Counted from the first letter of the stretch, positions 26,220 through 34,621 are shown. The stretch is DNA of 64,000 nt from CAUZIZ01 sp965222655 (GCA_965222655.1 CBDCUP010000020.1:62001-126000); one strand, 5' to 3'. The notes: generated by a model from the letters alone, not told the origin. Numbers and translations are program-made.

Positions 26220-26378
26220 TCCAGGATCACCGGTCTCTTCAAACGGCCGCGCGCCAAGAACTCGTTTCACATCAAGGTTGGCGGAGACAACTACAACCTG
26301 GCTCCCACAACTTCATCCGGCCGACAGGAAGTGGATCTGATTCTCAGCTTCATGCGAGGTTCCAGATCCAGGCGTTGA
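26220..26378 (+). pseudogene. Detached 3' end of the kinase gene
   Basis: After the right IS end and target duplication the kinase frame resumes: SRITGLFKRPRAKNSFHIKV, then GRQEVDLILSFMRGSRSRR and a TGA stop at 26378. These 52 residues would have been the native C-terminus, a small beta-rich tail. They now lack a start codon. Confidence 0.88.
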
Positions 26379-26427
26379 CGGTCCGCCGGCGCCCCCCCAA
26401 ATCGTACCCAAGATAAGGAGAAGATAG

Positions 26428-27417
26428 ATGGAACTGACCTGGGAACTGCGAGACTACGACAGGGAATTCTTCGACAAGGAACTGGACAGTTTCGTTCCAG
26501 ACCGGATCTTCGACGCCCACGTTCACCTCTACGAAAGATGGCATTGGAAGAATCAGACCCCTCTCAAGGCTGGACCGGAGACCGCAAACCTCAAGGTTTT
26601 TCAGGACCAGATCCAATGGATCACTCCAGGCCGGGAGACTCATGCTCTCTTCTTCGGAGGAGGTCTATACGAGGACACCTACCGAGCCTCCAACGAATTC
26701 CTCGCAGCTGAGGCCGCTAAGGATCCAGCCTCGCGGGGACAGCTGATCGTGTCTCCTCGCATGGATCCTGAGGAGGTCCGGCAGGAGAGCCGCCGCCTGG
26801 GCATGGTAGGCCTCAAGGTCTATCACCTCTTCGCCGACAGGGCCGACACCCAACAGGCAGGAATCGAGGAGTTCCTGGTCGAAGAGCACGTCAGGATCGC
26901 GCATGAAGAGGGCTTTACCATCACGCTGCACATGGTCAAGAACCGGTCCCTGGCAGATCCCGCCAACCAGGAACGGATTCGATACTATTGCGAGACCTAC
27001 CCCAACATACGACTCATCCTGGCCCACACAGCAAGGGGCTTCAACCCCAGCCACACCATCGAGGGAATCGATTTACTCAAGGGATTGTCCAACGTCTGGT
27101 TCGATACCTCAGCAGTCACTGAGGCCGGTGGCTTCGAAGCCATCGTGGATACATTTGGCCACCAGCGCCTGATCTGGGGATCCGACTATCCGATCAGTCA
27201 TTCGCGCGGACGCTGCGTCGCAATAGGAGACGAGTTCCTCTGGCTCAACGAAGACACCCTGGATTGGAAAACCATGTCGGTGACAGAGATAAGACCCTAC
27301 CTGATCGGTCTGGAATCACTCCGAGCGCTGAAGCAGGCTGCCCGGCGCCTACGCCTTTCGGATTCGCAGATCGAGGATGTCTTTTACAACAACTCGATGC
27401 GGATGCTTGGTCTCTAG
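26428..27417 (+). CDS. Amidohydrolase family 2 protein (TIM-barrel metal hydrolase)
   Basis: A 329-residue cytosolic protein of the amidohydrolase/ACMSD-like group. Metal-ligand motifs: FDAHVHLYER near residue 33 (HxH), TLHMVKN near 170, LAHTARGFNP near 194 and IWGSDYPISHSRG near 252 (Asp). Family members hydrolyse or decarboxylate lactones and aromatic or sugar acids. AAGGAG precedes the ATG. Convergent with the dioxygenase gene 67 bp away. Its promoter region is shared with the interrupted kinase tail; substrate unknown. Confidence 0.88.
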   Translation: MELTWELRDYDREFFDKELDSFVPDRIFDAHVHLYERWHWKNQTPLKAGPETANLKVFQDQIQWITPGRETHALFFGGGLYEDTYRASNEFLAAEAAKDPASRGQLIVSPRMDPEEVRQESRRLGMVGLKVYHLFADRADTQQAGIEEFLVEEHVRIAHEEGFTITLHMVKNRSLADPANQERIRYYCETYPNIRLILAHTARGFNPSHTIEGIDLLKGLSNVWFDTSAVTEAGGFEAIVDTFGHQRLIWGSDYPISHSRGRCVAIGDEFLWLNEDTLDWKTMSVTEIRPYLIGLESLRALKQAARRLRLSDSQIEDVFYNNSMRMLGL

Positions 27418-27430
27418 ATGAAGGTCAGAG

Positions 27431-27470
27431 GTCGCAAGTCGCAGGTCGCTGAGGAAGACATCTATTGATG
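27431..27470. repeat. Degenerate GTCGCAG repeat, copy 1
   Basis: The stretch GTCGCAAGTCGCAGGTCGCT followed by GAGGAAGACATCTATTGATG is repeated at 59363-59410. It lies in the 67 bp between two convergent genes. Confidence 0.85.
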
Positions 27471-27484
27471 GACAGAGCGAGGAC

Positions 27485-28291
27485 TCACTCTGACACTTGA
27501 AAAGGAACCGGCCCTTCCAGCAAACGCCTTTGCTGGGGCGTTGCCCTGGCCTCGAAGCCATCTGCGGTCGGAGCCTGGCCCTTCCAGCTGCTGTGAAAGG
27601 ATGGGGCGTAGGAATAGAACAAGGTACGGCGGACCCCTGAGCTCCTATTGTGCACGGCGCCGTGCGACAGATCCTCCGAAAAGATGATGCCGTCGCCAGC
27701 TCGGGTCGGAACCGGCTTTACTAGAGGATCGTCTGCTTCGGGAACCTGCCCTACCAGGGGATTCTGGAAATTGCTCTTGTGACTGCCCGGAATAACGGCG
27801 AAACAGCCATCTTCCACACCGACGTCGGTCAGCGAGTAAGAGATCTTGACGCTCACGCAACCGAAGGCTCCGTTGTCGAAAGCGTATTCCGAGTAGGGCA
27901 ACAGCTCTGCATAACCATGGTGAAAGGCGATCGCGCCACCCGGGTTCCGGCACATGAAAGTCGTGCCATCCAGACGAAACGACTCGCCAATCATCGAGTC
28001 CAGGTAGATGAGGACCGGAGTCCAGTCAATTAGATCCTCGAAAGGACTGCCAAAAGCCAAAATGTCGCAGGTGTAGTCACCAAGCCTCCCGGGCTCAGCC
28101 GTACCCAACGTAGCGTAGGGGCTGCCCTTCGTGTATTTCCGTTTCAATCCGCGACCTGCCGCATCTTCATCGCTCAGGGATTCCATCGCGTCCAAGGCCT
28201 GGTTCAGGTCCGAGACCATGGCTGCCGGGAGCACCTGATTGAGAACCAGATAGCCCTGAAGATCAAACAAGTATTTTTCTTCTGGTGTCAT
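27485..28291 (-). CDS. Phytanoyl-CoA dioxygenase (PhyH) family protein
   Basis: A 268-residue Fe(II)/2-oxoglutarate-dependent oxygenase. Features: N-terminal FDLQGYLVLNQVLP typical of PhyH, a metal-binding region AIAFHHGYAELL near residue 120, GCFAVIPGSHKSNF, and the distal His segment EDLSHGAVHNRSSGVRRTLF with the 2-oxoglutarate-binding Arg. The canonical HxD is changed to HHG, so the carboxylate ligand is uncertain. Such enzymes hydroxylate varied small molecules. Alone on this strand, upstream of the mobile-element complex. Confidence 0.87.
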   Translation of the reverse strand: MTPEEKYLFDLQGYLVLNQVLPAAMVSDLNQALDAMESLSDEDAAGRGLKRKYTKGSPYATLGTAEPGRLGDYTCDILAFGSPFEDLIDWTPVLIYLDSMIGESFRLDGTTFMCRNPGGAIAFHHGYAELLPYSEYAFDNGAFGCVSVKISYSLTDVGVEDGCFAVIPGSHKSNFQNPLVGQVPEADDPLVKPVPTRAGDGIIFSEDLSHGAVHNRSSGVRRTLFYSYAPSFHSSWKGQAPTADGFEARATPQQRRLLEGPVPFQVSE

Positions 28292-28622
28292 TTGCTAGTG
28301 CCCTTCAGATCTGCCCCCCATGATCCGAGATTATAGCCGAAGGCTCTGCGAACCGGTAGCTGGCAGCGCCTCGCGCTAGCCATCGTGACCGGGAGACAGC
28401 TTTAACCCGTATTTCTCATCGCCGGTCGACTACGGCGCCGCAATCATCCGCCCTGGCTAGTCGAGTAGGCGGGGTGCTCCCGGCGATTGGCATGCCTGTA
28501 GGTGGAGGGTTTCCAGTTTCGCCCTTTCGGTTGCGAAGTGGGTTCACAGTTCCACCATGGACACGCGGCCTCACCAGTTGCCACCCACGCCCCTCTCAGA
28601 ACCGGACAAGCGGCTTTGGAGA

Positions 28623-29277
28623 GTAGCAGCGGGAATCCCCTTTCGGGTACGTCCCGCCGCCCTCGCAGAACCGGACTTGGTGCGTTACACCATCCGGCTC
28701 CCGGCCGGAGTCATCCACCGGGGTTTCCCTCGGTGTGAAACGAATCAGTCGTGTGGTCATGGTCTTAATCCGCTCAGTGTCGGGCCATGTTTCTCCGACT
28801 CGTTCTCTCCAACCGACACCCCTTCACTCCGTCCGCATTACCGGACCTCATCGCTACTATGGGTGTCTCCGACTTCCGCCAGACTCCGCCCTCTTCCTCG
28901 CTGCTTAGGCTTGTCCAAAGGTGCGCACCCGCGGGTGCGCCATCTGACGGATCTCCCTGGTTACCACGCATTCTCTTTGTAAAGCTCGACGCGACCTCAG
29001 ATCCCGGGCTGTCCGTTGACACTCGCCCTATTGCGTCAGCGGTTGTTGCCTGCTGGGTGCGAGAACCCATCGGCCAGATCCAACGATGCCGTTTTCGGGA
29101 CTCCACGTCTTCAGGGTCAGCATCACCTGTTACCTTTGCACCTCGCCTCCTTTCGTACCTACGCATCAAGCGCCCTGTTACCAAGACACCTGCAAGGCTC
29201 GATACCAGGCCTGTGGCTAACAGTTACCTGGATGGGACTTGCACCCACTAGAATACGCGGCCTTGCCAGGCCGCAAC
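28623..29277 (-). mobile_element. ORF-less group II intron nested in the outer intron
   Basis: About 655 nt. The minus-strand 5' end (GTTGCGGCCTGGCAAGGCCG) resembles the GUGYG start, followed by intron-like GGGTGCAAGTCCCATCC. A canonical 33-nt domain V lies at 28668-28700, then a domain VI-like hairpin and an end ...GCTGCTAC. No reverse transcriptase is encoded; open frames here are structural-RNA artefacts. It separates GAAGAGCCGTATGTGGGG (at 29277 side) from CTTGTCCGGTTCTGAG, which look like the two halves of the outer intron's domain V. End points are approximate. Confidence 0.75.
28668..28700 (-). ncRNA. Group II intron domain V (inner intron)
   Basis: GAGCCGGA pairs with TCCGGTTC, a two-base AG bulge follows, and TGGTG pairs with CACCA around a short loop. 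This is the catalytic hairpin pattern of group II introns, including the AGC triad near its base. Confidence 0.88.
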
Positions 29278-29303
29278 CCCACATACGGCTCTTCGGTGGC
29301 CAT

Positions 29304-30742
29304 TCAGGGCCGACTCCTAGCAAGCGGACTGAGATCATGGACCCGCCGGACCAAGGGCCAACCCACCCAGGCGAGAGCTTGAATATATTGCTCCCAAGTG
29401 TAGCTGTGTCGTTGGCTTCGTCGGTTCAGCCACTTAACAGTCTCGGAATTTCAATCAAGTGAGCTGTTCTCTGAGACCGCCCTTTCGTCACAGCCGGGGT
29501 GTCCCGAAACAGCCTTTTACGGCCTTGGCCGTCGGCACGAAGTGCCTACTTAAAGAACAGCCGCATGAACTGGATTCTGAAGGCCTCGCACCTCGGTCCG
29601 TTGTCGGTGATGGAGTAATAGTTCAGGTGTCCCACCAGTTTCAGCTTGGCTAGCCGCAGCAACGCTCCCGTCTTCAGACGGTGGCGGTGCTTCTTCAGCC
29701 ACTCCGTGTGTCTCTGCAGGCTCGCATGAAACTTCTTACGCGACGTCTGGCGCTTGACCTTGAAGTAGCCCTTGCGGCTGAGCCCACAGTAGTGGGTGAA
29801 GCCGAGAAACTCAAAGGTCTCCAGCTTCTGGCCCTTCCGCTGGGCCTCTTCGCGGGCAAAGCGTCCAAAGGCCACCCGTTTCGTCTTGGACTCAGAAAGT
29901 ACCAAGTGGAACTGCTCCAGGCGCGCCTTCAGTTGCCGCAGAAACTCTTCGGCTTCATCGCGGTGCTGAAAGCACACTAGGAAATCGTCCGCGTAGCGAA
30001 ACAGATCCACCTCCCCCCGACAGCTCGGCTTGAAGCGACGTTCGACCCACAGATCCAGAACGTAGTGCAGGTAGACGTTCGACAGCAGGGCCGAGAGGCT
30101 CCCCCCTTGCGGGGTTCCTTCCTCGCTAGCCCGCTCCAATCCGTCTTCCATCACGCCGCTTTTGAGGATCCGCCAGATCAGACGCCAGACCCGCCGGTCG
30201 CCGATCCGCTGCTCCAGAAACTTCAACAGCCATTCCTGATTCAGGTGGTCAAAAAAGCCCTGAATGTCGGCGTCGACGACCCAGCTAACCTTCCGGCGTT
30301 GGATGGTCTGTCCTAGCTTCGCTAGCGCTTGAGGCTGCGTTCGATCCGGTCGGTAGCCGTAGCTACAGTCTAGAAAGTCCGCCTCATAGATCGGTTCCAG
30401 CACTCGACTGAGTGCTTTCTCGACCAGCTTTCCCTCAAAGCTAGGCAGCCCTAACGGCCGCTTCTTCCGGCTGCCGGGTTTGGGAATGTACCGGCGCAAG
30501 ACCGGTTTCGGACGGTAAGCCATCCGGCCCAGTCTTTCGGACAGATCTTCGAGATTGCTCTCCAGGTTCCGCCCGTACTCCTGCTTGGTGACTCCATCGA
30601 CTCCGGGAGCTTTTCCCTTCTCCGCCTGCTGGTAGCAGGCCCGCAGCAGATCCACATCCTTCACAAAGTGATAGATCGACGTCAAACACGTCTTCGGTTC
30701 CGCGCGCGCCTTCTCCCCTATTCGCGTTAGGTCTCTTGCCAT
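29304..30742 (-). pseudogene. ltrA: Group II intron reverse transcriptase-maturase, interrupted by a 111-bp element
   Basis: The start ATG at 30742 has AGGAGAG upstream; the frame is open to 31012 but that part is intron RNA. RT motifs: APGVDGVT, KRPLGLPS, SYGYRPDRT, DADIQGFFDH, GTPQGGSLSA and catalytic RYADDFLV. The frame stops at 29546 just after MRLFFK. After removal of 116 bp (element plus one TTAAG copy) it continues KWLNRRSQRHSYTWEQ to a TGA at 29304: (1439 minus 116) is exactly 441 codons. KWLNRRSQ is the normal maturase C-terminal motif, so the insertion disabled the end of the maturase. The unbroken translated part is 29546-30742. Confidence 0.92.
29438..29548 (-). mobile_element. 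111-bp TTAAG-flanked element, copy 1
   Basis: The body is flanked on both sides by TTAAG (CTTAA at 29433-29437 and 29549-29553 on plus). The minus-strand left end begins TAGGCACTTCGTGCCGACGG, with a GGCAC/GTGCC hairpin at the tip; an ACGGCC/GGCCGT hairpin follows. It is identical over 111 bases to the copy at 60675-60785. It encodes nothing. Confidence 0.93.
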
Positions 30743-31416
30743 CCGTCTTCTCTCTCCTGGGTAGAGCGGATGTTTGCCCACCCGCGATCGACTCACCGTG
30801 GGGACCTTCACTCCACCGGCATTACCCGGTTTCTTCGCTACACCGGTCCCCATCCCAGATCGAGACCCATTTGCGCCGCTCCTGTTACGTCGCCGTCGCA
30901 TACTCGACGGCGTCAGCTCCGCCGCCAAGAGGTCCTCGACCCGCCTGGTCTGTCTTCTCCCTCCTGTGGTGTTGCTCGATGCCGTCTGCGACCCCGGAGT
31001 GGGAACCACCACTCGTCCTAACGCGGTGCTTCCTGTTGCCTGCGGGCATAACGAAACCCTCGGCCTAACTCGACGAACGTTATATCGGGGCTAATTGGTC
31101 CGGATTCAGTGTCTAACACACTTCACCTCGCAACACTTTCCGGTCCCAGGGGTTCGTCCCTGGGTCTAGATACCGGTGGTCTGACTAGGACCTTACCGGG
31201 GGGATATCAATCCCCTTGAGGGAGAACCATTTCCAGGTCTCCCGTTACGCTCTCTCGGCCTCCTCGACGTACTGCACGAGTACGACTGCGGGGGCTCGCC
31301 ACGAGTGGTCTCGGGCGCAAGCCTTGCCAGGACGGCCCTTGCGACGCCTCGCTACGACAGTCGATGAGAAATCCGGGTTAATACCGAAACGATGCTCTGT
31401 TATGCTGGAGGGATAG

Positions 31417-33036
31417 ATGAAAGAACCATTCCAGGAAGATGTCCGGGGGGGGAATACACGAAAGCAAGGAAACATGTTGAAATCGAAGCACCGGCCGATA
31501 GCCCTCAGGCTTCTGCTCGTCCTGGTCCTCGTCCTGATCGAAATCGCAGTCGCCGAAGCGCCCAAGGACCCCCCAGGACAGCGAAATCGACTGCCTCAAA
31601 TCATCGGTGGAGCTCCTGCCGCAGCCGAAAGCTACCCCTGGATGGTGGCCCTTTTAGACACGGAGTTCCTCAACGACTCGGATCCTTTCCTGGCCCAGTA
31701 CTGTGGAGGCACCTTGATTTCGGCGCGCTGGGTATTGACGACGGCCCACTGCCTGTTCGATGTAGGTCTGACCAATCCACTGCAGCCCGATCAGATCAAG
31801 GTGCTGGTTGGAACAAACGACCTTCTCTCCGGCGAGGGACAGGTGCTGAATGTCGCGCGAGTAGTGCCCCACCCGGATTTCGATTCTGACTTGAATACGG
31901 TCTTGGCTGACATCGGCCTCATAGAGTTAGCGACTCAGGCGTCCGTCGATCCAATTCCACTCAATCGGCTGGCCGACAACCCTTTGGCCTCGGAGGGAAC
32001 TCTAGCCTGGATCGCCGGTTGGGGCTCCCGGGCCTTCGACGGAGCACCCAGTGACTTCCCCACTGATCTGCACGAAGCCCAAGTTCCCCTGGTGTCGGTT
32101 TCTTCTTGTCAGGAACGCTATGCATCGAGTGAACTGACCATCCTGGACAGCCACCTGTGCGCTGGATTCGCCGAAGGGGGAGTCGATACCTGTGTCGCCG
32201 ACAGTGGGGGCCCGATCTTCCTATCCGACGGCGAGGGAGGATTCCTCCAGCTCGGCATCACCAGCGCCGGCGAAGGCTGCGCGGGGACCTTCCCCGGAGT
32301 GTATACCCGGATTTCCAGCTATATCGAATGGGTTGAGGAGAACTCCGCCAGCAGCCTCTACTTTGCCCAATTCGGCGACGGGCAAGGATTCTCGTCCGAA
32401 GTAGTCCTATTCAATCCCTCTTCCGTTACCGGGATCAAGGGCAGTGTCGTCTTCCGGGATGGACCCGGGAACACCGTAGACCCCACGTCGTTCCTGGTAC
32501 CGGGGGCCGGTCCCCTGGGAGCCGAAGCGGGGACGGATTTCGACCTTCCTCCCTTGGGCTCGGTGACGTTCACGACCACGGGCACGAGCACCTCTCTTAT
32601 CGCGGGTTCCGCGGAAGTAGTATCGGATGGCCAGATCGCTGGCGTGATCCGATTCCTATCTCCCGGTGTCGGCATTGCCGGGGTCGGATCCAGCCAGGTC
32701 GCCAGTTCCCTGATCGCACCGGTGAGACGAAAAGGGGCTCTCAGCACCGGTGTGGCCATCCGAAACACCCTCCAGAGCGAGCAGCTAGTTGACCTCAGTT
32801 TGAAGCAACAGGACGGAGTCGAAATCGCCAACGGAAACGCTCAGCTCACAATTCCCGGCCAGGGCCACAAAGCACTCTTCCTGGAAGAGCTCTTTCCGGA
32901 AGCGGCTACGCAGGACTTCCAAGGAACGATCTGCGTCCGCGCGAGCAATGGTAGACTCGCGGTCGTGGCGATCGAACTGGGAGATGAGCCGGGAGAATTC
33001 ACCACGCTGCCGGTGACGGTCCTGGATTCGAACTGA
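31417..33036 (+). CDS. Secreted trypsin-like (S1) serine protease with C-terminal domain
   Basis: A 539-residue exported protease. GGAGGG lies 6 bases before this ATG; an internal ATG at 31474 would give a tidier signal peptide (ALRLLLVLVLVLIEIAVAEA). The mature S1 domain starts IIGGAPAAAESYPWMVALL; the triad is His111 (LTTAHC), Asp165 (ADIGLIELA) and Ser263 in VADSGGPI, where the usual GDSGGP Gly is Ala. Asp six residues before Ser (VDTCVADS) suggests trypsin-like specificity. Residues about 305-539 (FAQFGDGQGFSSEVVLFNPS onward) form an extra beta-rich domain seen in secreted proteins of this phylum. The MITE right end lies in its promoter region. Confidence 0.93.
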   Translation: MKEPFQEDVRGGNTRKQGNMLKSKHRPIALRLLLVLVLVLIEIAVAEAPKDPPGQRNRLPQIIGGAPAAAESYPWMVALLDTEFLNDSDPFLAQYCGGTLISARWVLTTAHCLFDVGLTNPLQPDQIKVLVGTNDLLSGEGQVLNVARVVPHPDFDSDLNTVLADIGLIELATQASVDPIPLNRLADNPLASEGTLAWIAGWGSRAFDGAPSDFPTDLHEAQVPLVSVSSCQERYASSELTILDSHLCAGFAEGGVDTCVADSGGPIFLSDGEGGFLQLGITSAGEGCAGTFPGVYTRISSYIEWVEENSASSLYFAQFGDGQGFSSEVVLFNPSSVTGIKGSVVFRDGPGNTVDPTSFLVPGAGPLGAEAGTDFDLPPLGSVTFTTTGTSTSLIAGSAEVVSDGQIAGVIRFLSPGVGIAGVGSSQVASSLIAPVRRKGALSTGVAIRNTLQSEQLVDLSLKQQDGVEIANGNAQLTIPGQGHKALFLEELFPEAATQDFQGTICVRASNGRLAVVAIELGDEPGEFTTLPVTVLDSN

Positions 33037-33064
33037 GTTGAGCTGCCGCGGGATCATTCAAGAG

Positions 33065-33235
33065 GAAACTTCGGTTGCCTCTAGCCACGAACATCGCTAG
33101 CAGCATGTCCGTTGTAGGATGGGCACTCCTCGCCGTCGATGACAGCGACGGGCAAGAGTGCCCATCCTACGAAGATCATGACTGTGTCGAATGGCGGCTC
33201 TTGAATGATTTTCTCGCCAATGAAGTTTCAGCTTA
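33065..33235 (-). repeat. Hairpin repeat element, GTAGGATGGGCACTC family, full-length reverse copy
   Basis: This is the most complete copy: its ends are GAAACTTCGGTTG at 33065 and TGAAGTTTCAGCTTAG near 33235, an imperfect terminal inverted repeat. The hairpin arms are 33114-33137 and 33147-33170. It lies between convergent genes ending at 33036 and 33266, and fits a MITE-like element or a terminator-type repeat. Confidence 0.92.
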
Positions 33236-33265
33236 GAACCTCAGCAACTAGCTCGTAAACCAGCT

Positions 33266-34594
33266 TTATTTCAGGAGAATACCACCACCCTGGCTGGGAG
33301 CCGTGCTGTAGTCAGGCGGGAGATCATCTCCCTGGACTAGCCCCATCGGAGTGTAGTTGCCGTAGCCGGGAAAGATCTGGCCCAGCTTGGGATTCCCCAA
33401 CCGCCGAATCAGTATCTCGCTGAGGACTCGCCGAAAATCCGTCGTCACTTGCAGATCCGCGTTGTCAAAGAGCTGATCGGAACCCAGACCCGGCCACTCG
33501 CCGTAGAGCCCGCCATTGACTGAGCCTCCCATCACCAGCATGACATTGCCGTGTCCGTGGTCGGTTCCGCGGTTCGCGTTCTCCCGGAGCCTTCGACCGA
33601 ATTCGCTCTGAAGGACCAGCGTTAGGCAATTGGCGGGGTTGTCGTTGCCACCGGAGTCCAAGTCAAGGTACAGGGCGGCCAGGCCCTGGGCCAGAAGGGC
33701 CACCAGATTGGAGTAATATCCGCCGCCCACTCCCTGGTTATCGTGAGTATCCCAGCCACCCAGGTCCAGAGTTGCCACGCTCAGGCCGACTCTTAATTTC
33801 ATCAATTGGGCGATGACCTGGAGCTGCTCGCCAAACTCTCCCTGCGGATAGGTGGCTCCGTTAGCGGGCTGATAACCTTCCGTGACGAAGGCTTCGACGA
33901 AATCCATGGTATCGAGTGCCTGGACGCCCGAATCATGGAGAAAGGAGTTCTGCGACTCGTAAAGACGCCTTATCGCAAGCCTCTGAGCTTCTCTCCAGAG
34001 AAAATCAGTCGAGTTGAGCTGGTATGAGTTCGTATCTGTCAGCACCAGCGTTCCCGGATCACCCAGCAAGGATGTAGGTCGAAGAGCACCGATGGAAGCC
34101 GAAGTGATCTCGCCGTCCCCGATTGGGCCGCTCTGGAGATGGCGAGACAGCCAGCCCGCGCCGCTCCCCTTCTTGCCGGGAGTGCCCAACTCGATGAACT
34201 CCTGCGCATCGAAATGACTGCGGGTATCGTGCTCCATTCCGGTAGCCTGAACGATGGCTAGCTTCCCGTCCTGAAACAGGGAATGTAGAGGAGCTGCGGC
34301 CGGGTGCAGGCCAAACTGTCCACCCAGATCGAGTGCTGCACCGGCGCCGGCAGAGGGAACTTTAAGGACAGGACGGGCCTCCTCGTAGGGACCACGGTCC
34401 GGTCCACCGGTAGGCGGCACAAGGCTCAGTCCATCGATACCACCTCTCAAGAAAACATAGAGCAGAACGTTTTGCTGCTGGCCGCTGCCGCCGGCGCCGA
34501 ATACCAGATGACTCAACCTGGAGCCCGACATGGCTGCGATAGCAGTCGAGCAGCCCACCAGAAACTCACGTCGAGAGGCCTTCAAAAGTGTCAT
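33266..34594 (-). CDS. DUF1501 family protein (Tat-exported)
   Basis: A 442-residue protein of the DUF1501 family, alkaline-phosphatase/sulfatase-like fold, exported through a Tat signal (SRREFLVGCSTAIAAMSGSR). Family motifs: VFLRGGIDGLSLVPP, HDTRSHFDAQEFIELG, LGGWDTHDNQGVGG, LQSEFGRRLRENANRGTDHG and VMGGSVNGGLYGEWPGL. The function of the family is not established. It follows the DUF1800 gene by 27 bp; the two families are commonly paired, which supports an operon and a shared periplasmic role. Confidence 0.93.
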   Translation of the reverse strand: MTLLKASRREFLVGCSTAIAAMSGSRLSHLVFGAGGSGQQQNVLLYVFLRGGIDGLSLVPPTGGPDRGPYEEARPVLKVPSAGAGAALDLGGQFGLHPAAAPLHSLFQDGKLAIVQATGMEHDTRSHFDAQEFIELGTPGKKGSGAGWLSRHLQSGPIGDGEITSASIGALRPTSLLGDPGTLVLTDTNSYQLNSTDFLWREAQRLAIRRLYESQNSFLHDSGVQALDTMDFVEAFVTEGYQPANGATYPQGEFGEQLQVIAQLMKLRVGLSVATLDLGGWDTHDNQGVGGGYYSNLVALLAQGLAALYLDLDSGGNDNPANCLTLVLQSEFGRRLRENANRGTDHGHGNVMLVMGGSVNGGLYGEWPGLGSDQLFDNADLQVTTDFRRVLSEILIRRLGNPKLGQIFPGYGNYTPMGLVQGDDLPPDYSTAPSQGGGILLK

Positions 34595-34621
34595 GTTGCC
34601 GGCCAGGAGATTTTCATCAGA

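Larger units (their letters stand above)
28460..31242 (-). mobile_element. Group II intron complex (outer intron) inserted in the MITE
   Basis: Boundaries come from the empty site at 50124/50125. On the minus strand the 5' exon ends AGAGCGTAACG and the 3' exon begins TAGCCAGGGCGG. The 3' end reads CGCCTACTCGAC, compatible with a domain VI end; the 5' end (GGGAGACC) lacks the usual GUGYG. It encodes a reverse transcriptase-maturase (interrupted). After removing the 116-bp insertion and the inner intron it would be about 2.0 kb, the normal size for an ORF-containing intron. Confidence 0.85.
28403..31380. mobile_element. MITE copy split by a group II intron
   Basis: The left part 28403-28459 (TAACCCGTATTTCTCAT ... 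CCGCCCTGGCTA) and right part 31243-31380 (CGTTACGCTCT ... ATGAGAAATCCGGGTTA) together reproduce the uninterrupted element at 50003-50180 read in reverse. Terminal inverted repeats match at 16 of 17 positions. The 2783-bp intron complex lies between the parts. The right end is 36 bp from the trypsin start codon. The spacer 28292-28402 shows nothing else. Confidence 0.9.

Noticed and set aside
16860..26378. Type VI secretion regulatory island
   Set aside because: Kinase, phosphatase and FHA genes alone fit, but no sheath, baseplate, Hcp/VgrG or IcmF gene is present.
28774..29184. A 136-codon minus-strand frame
   Set aside because: It lies in the structural RNA of the inner group II intron; Arg-rich translation is a by-product.
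30743..31012. N-terminal extension of the RT to 31012
   Set aside because: It is intron domain I-IV RNA; the ATG at 30742 has a good ribosome site and begins the conserved RT sequence.
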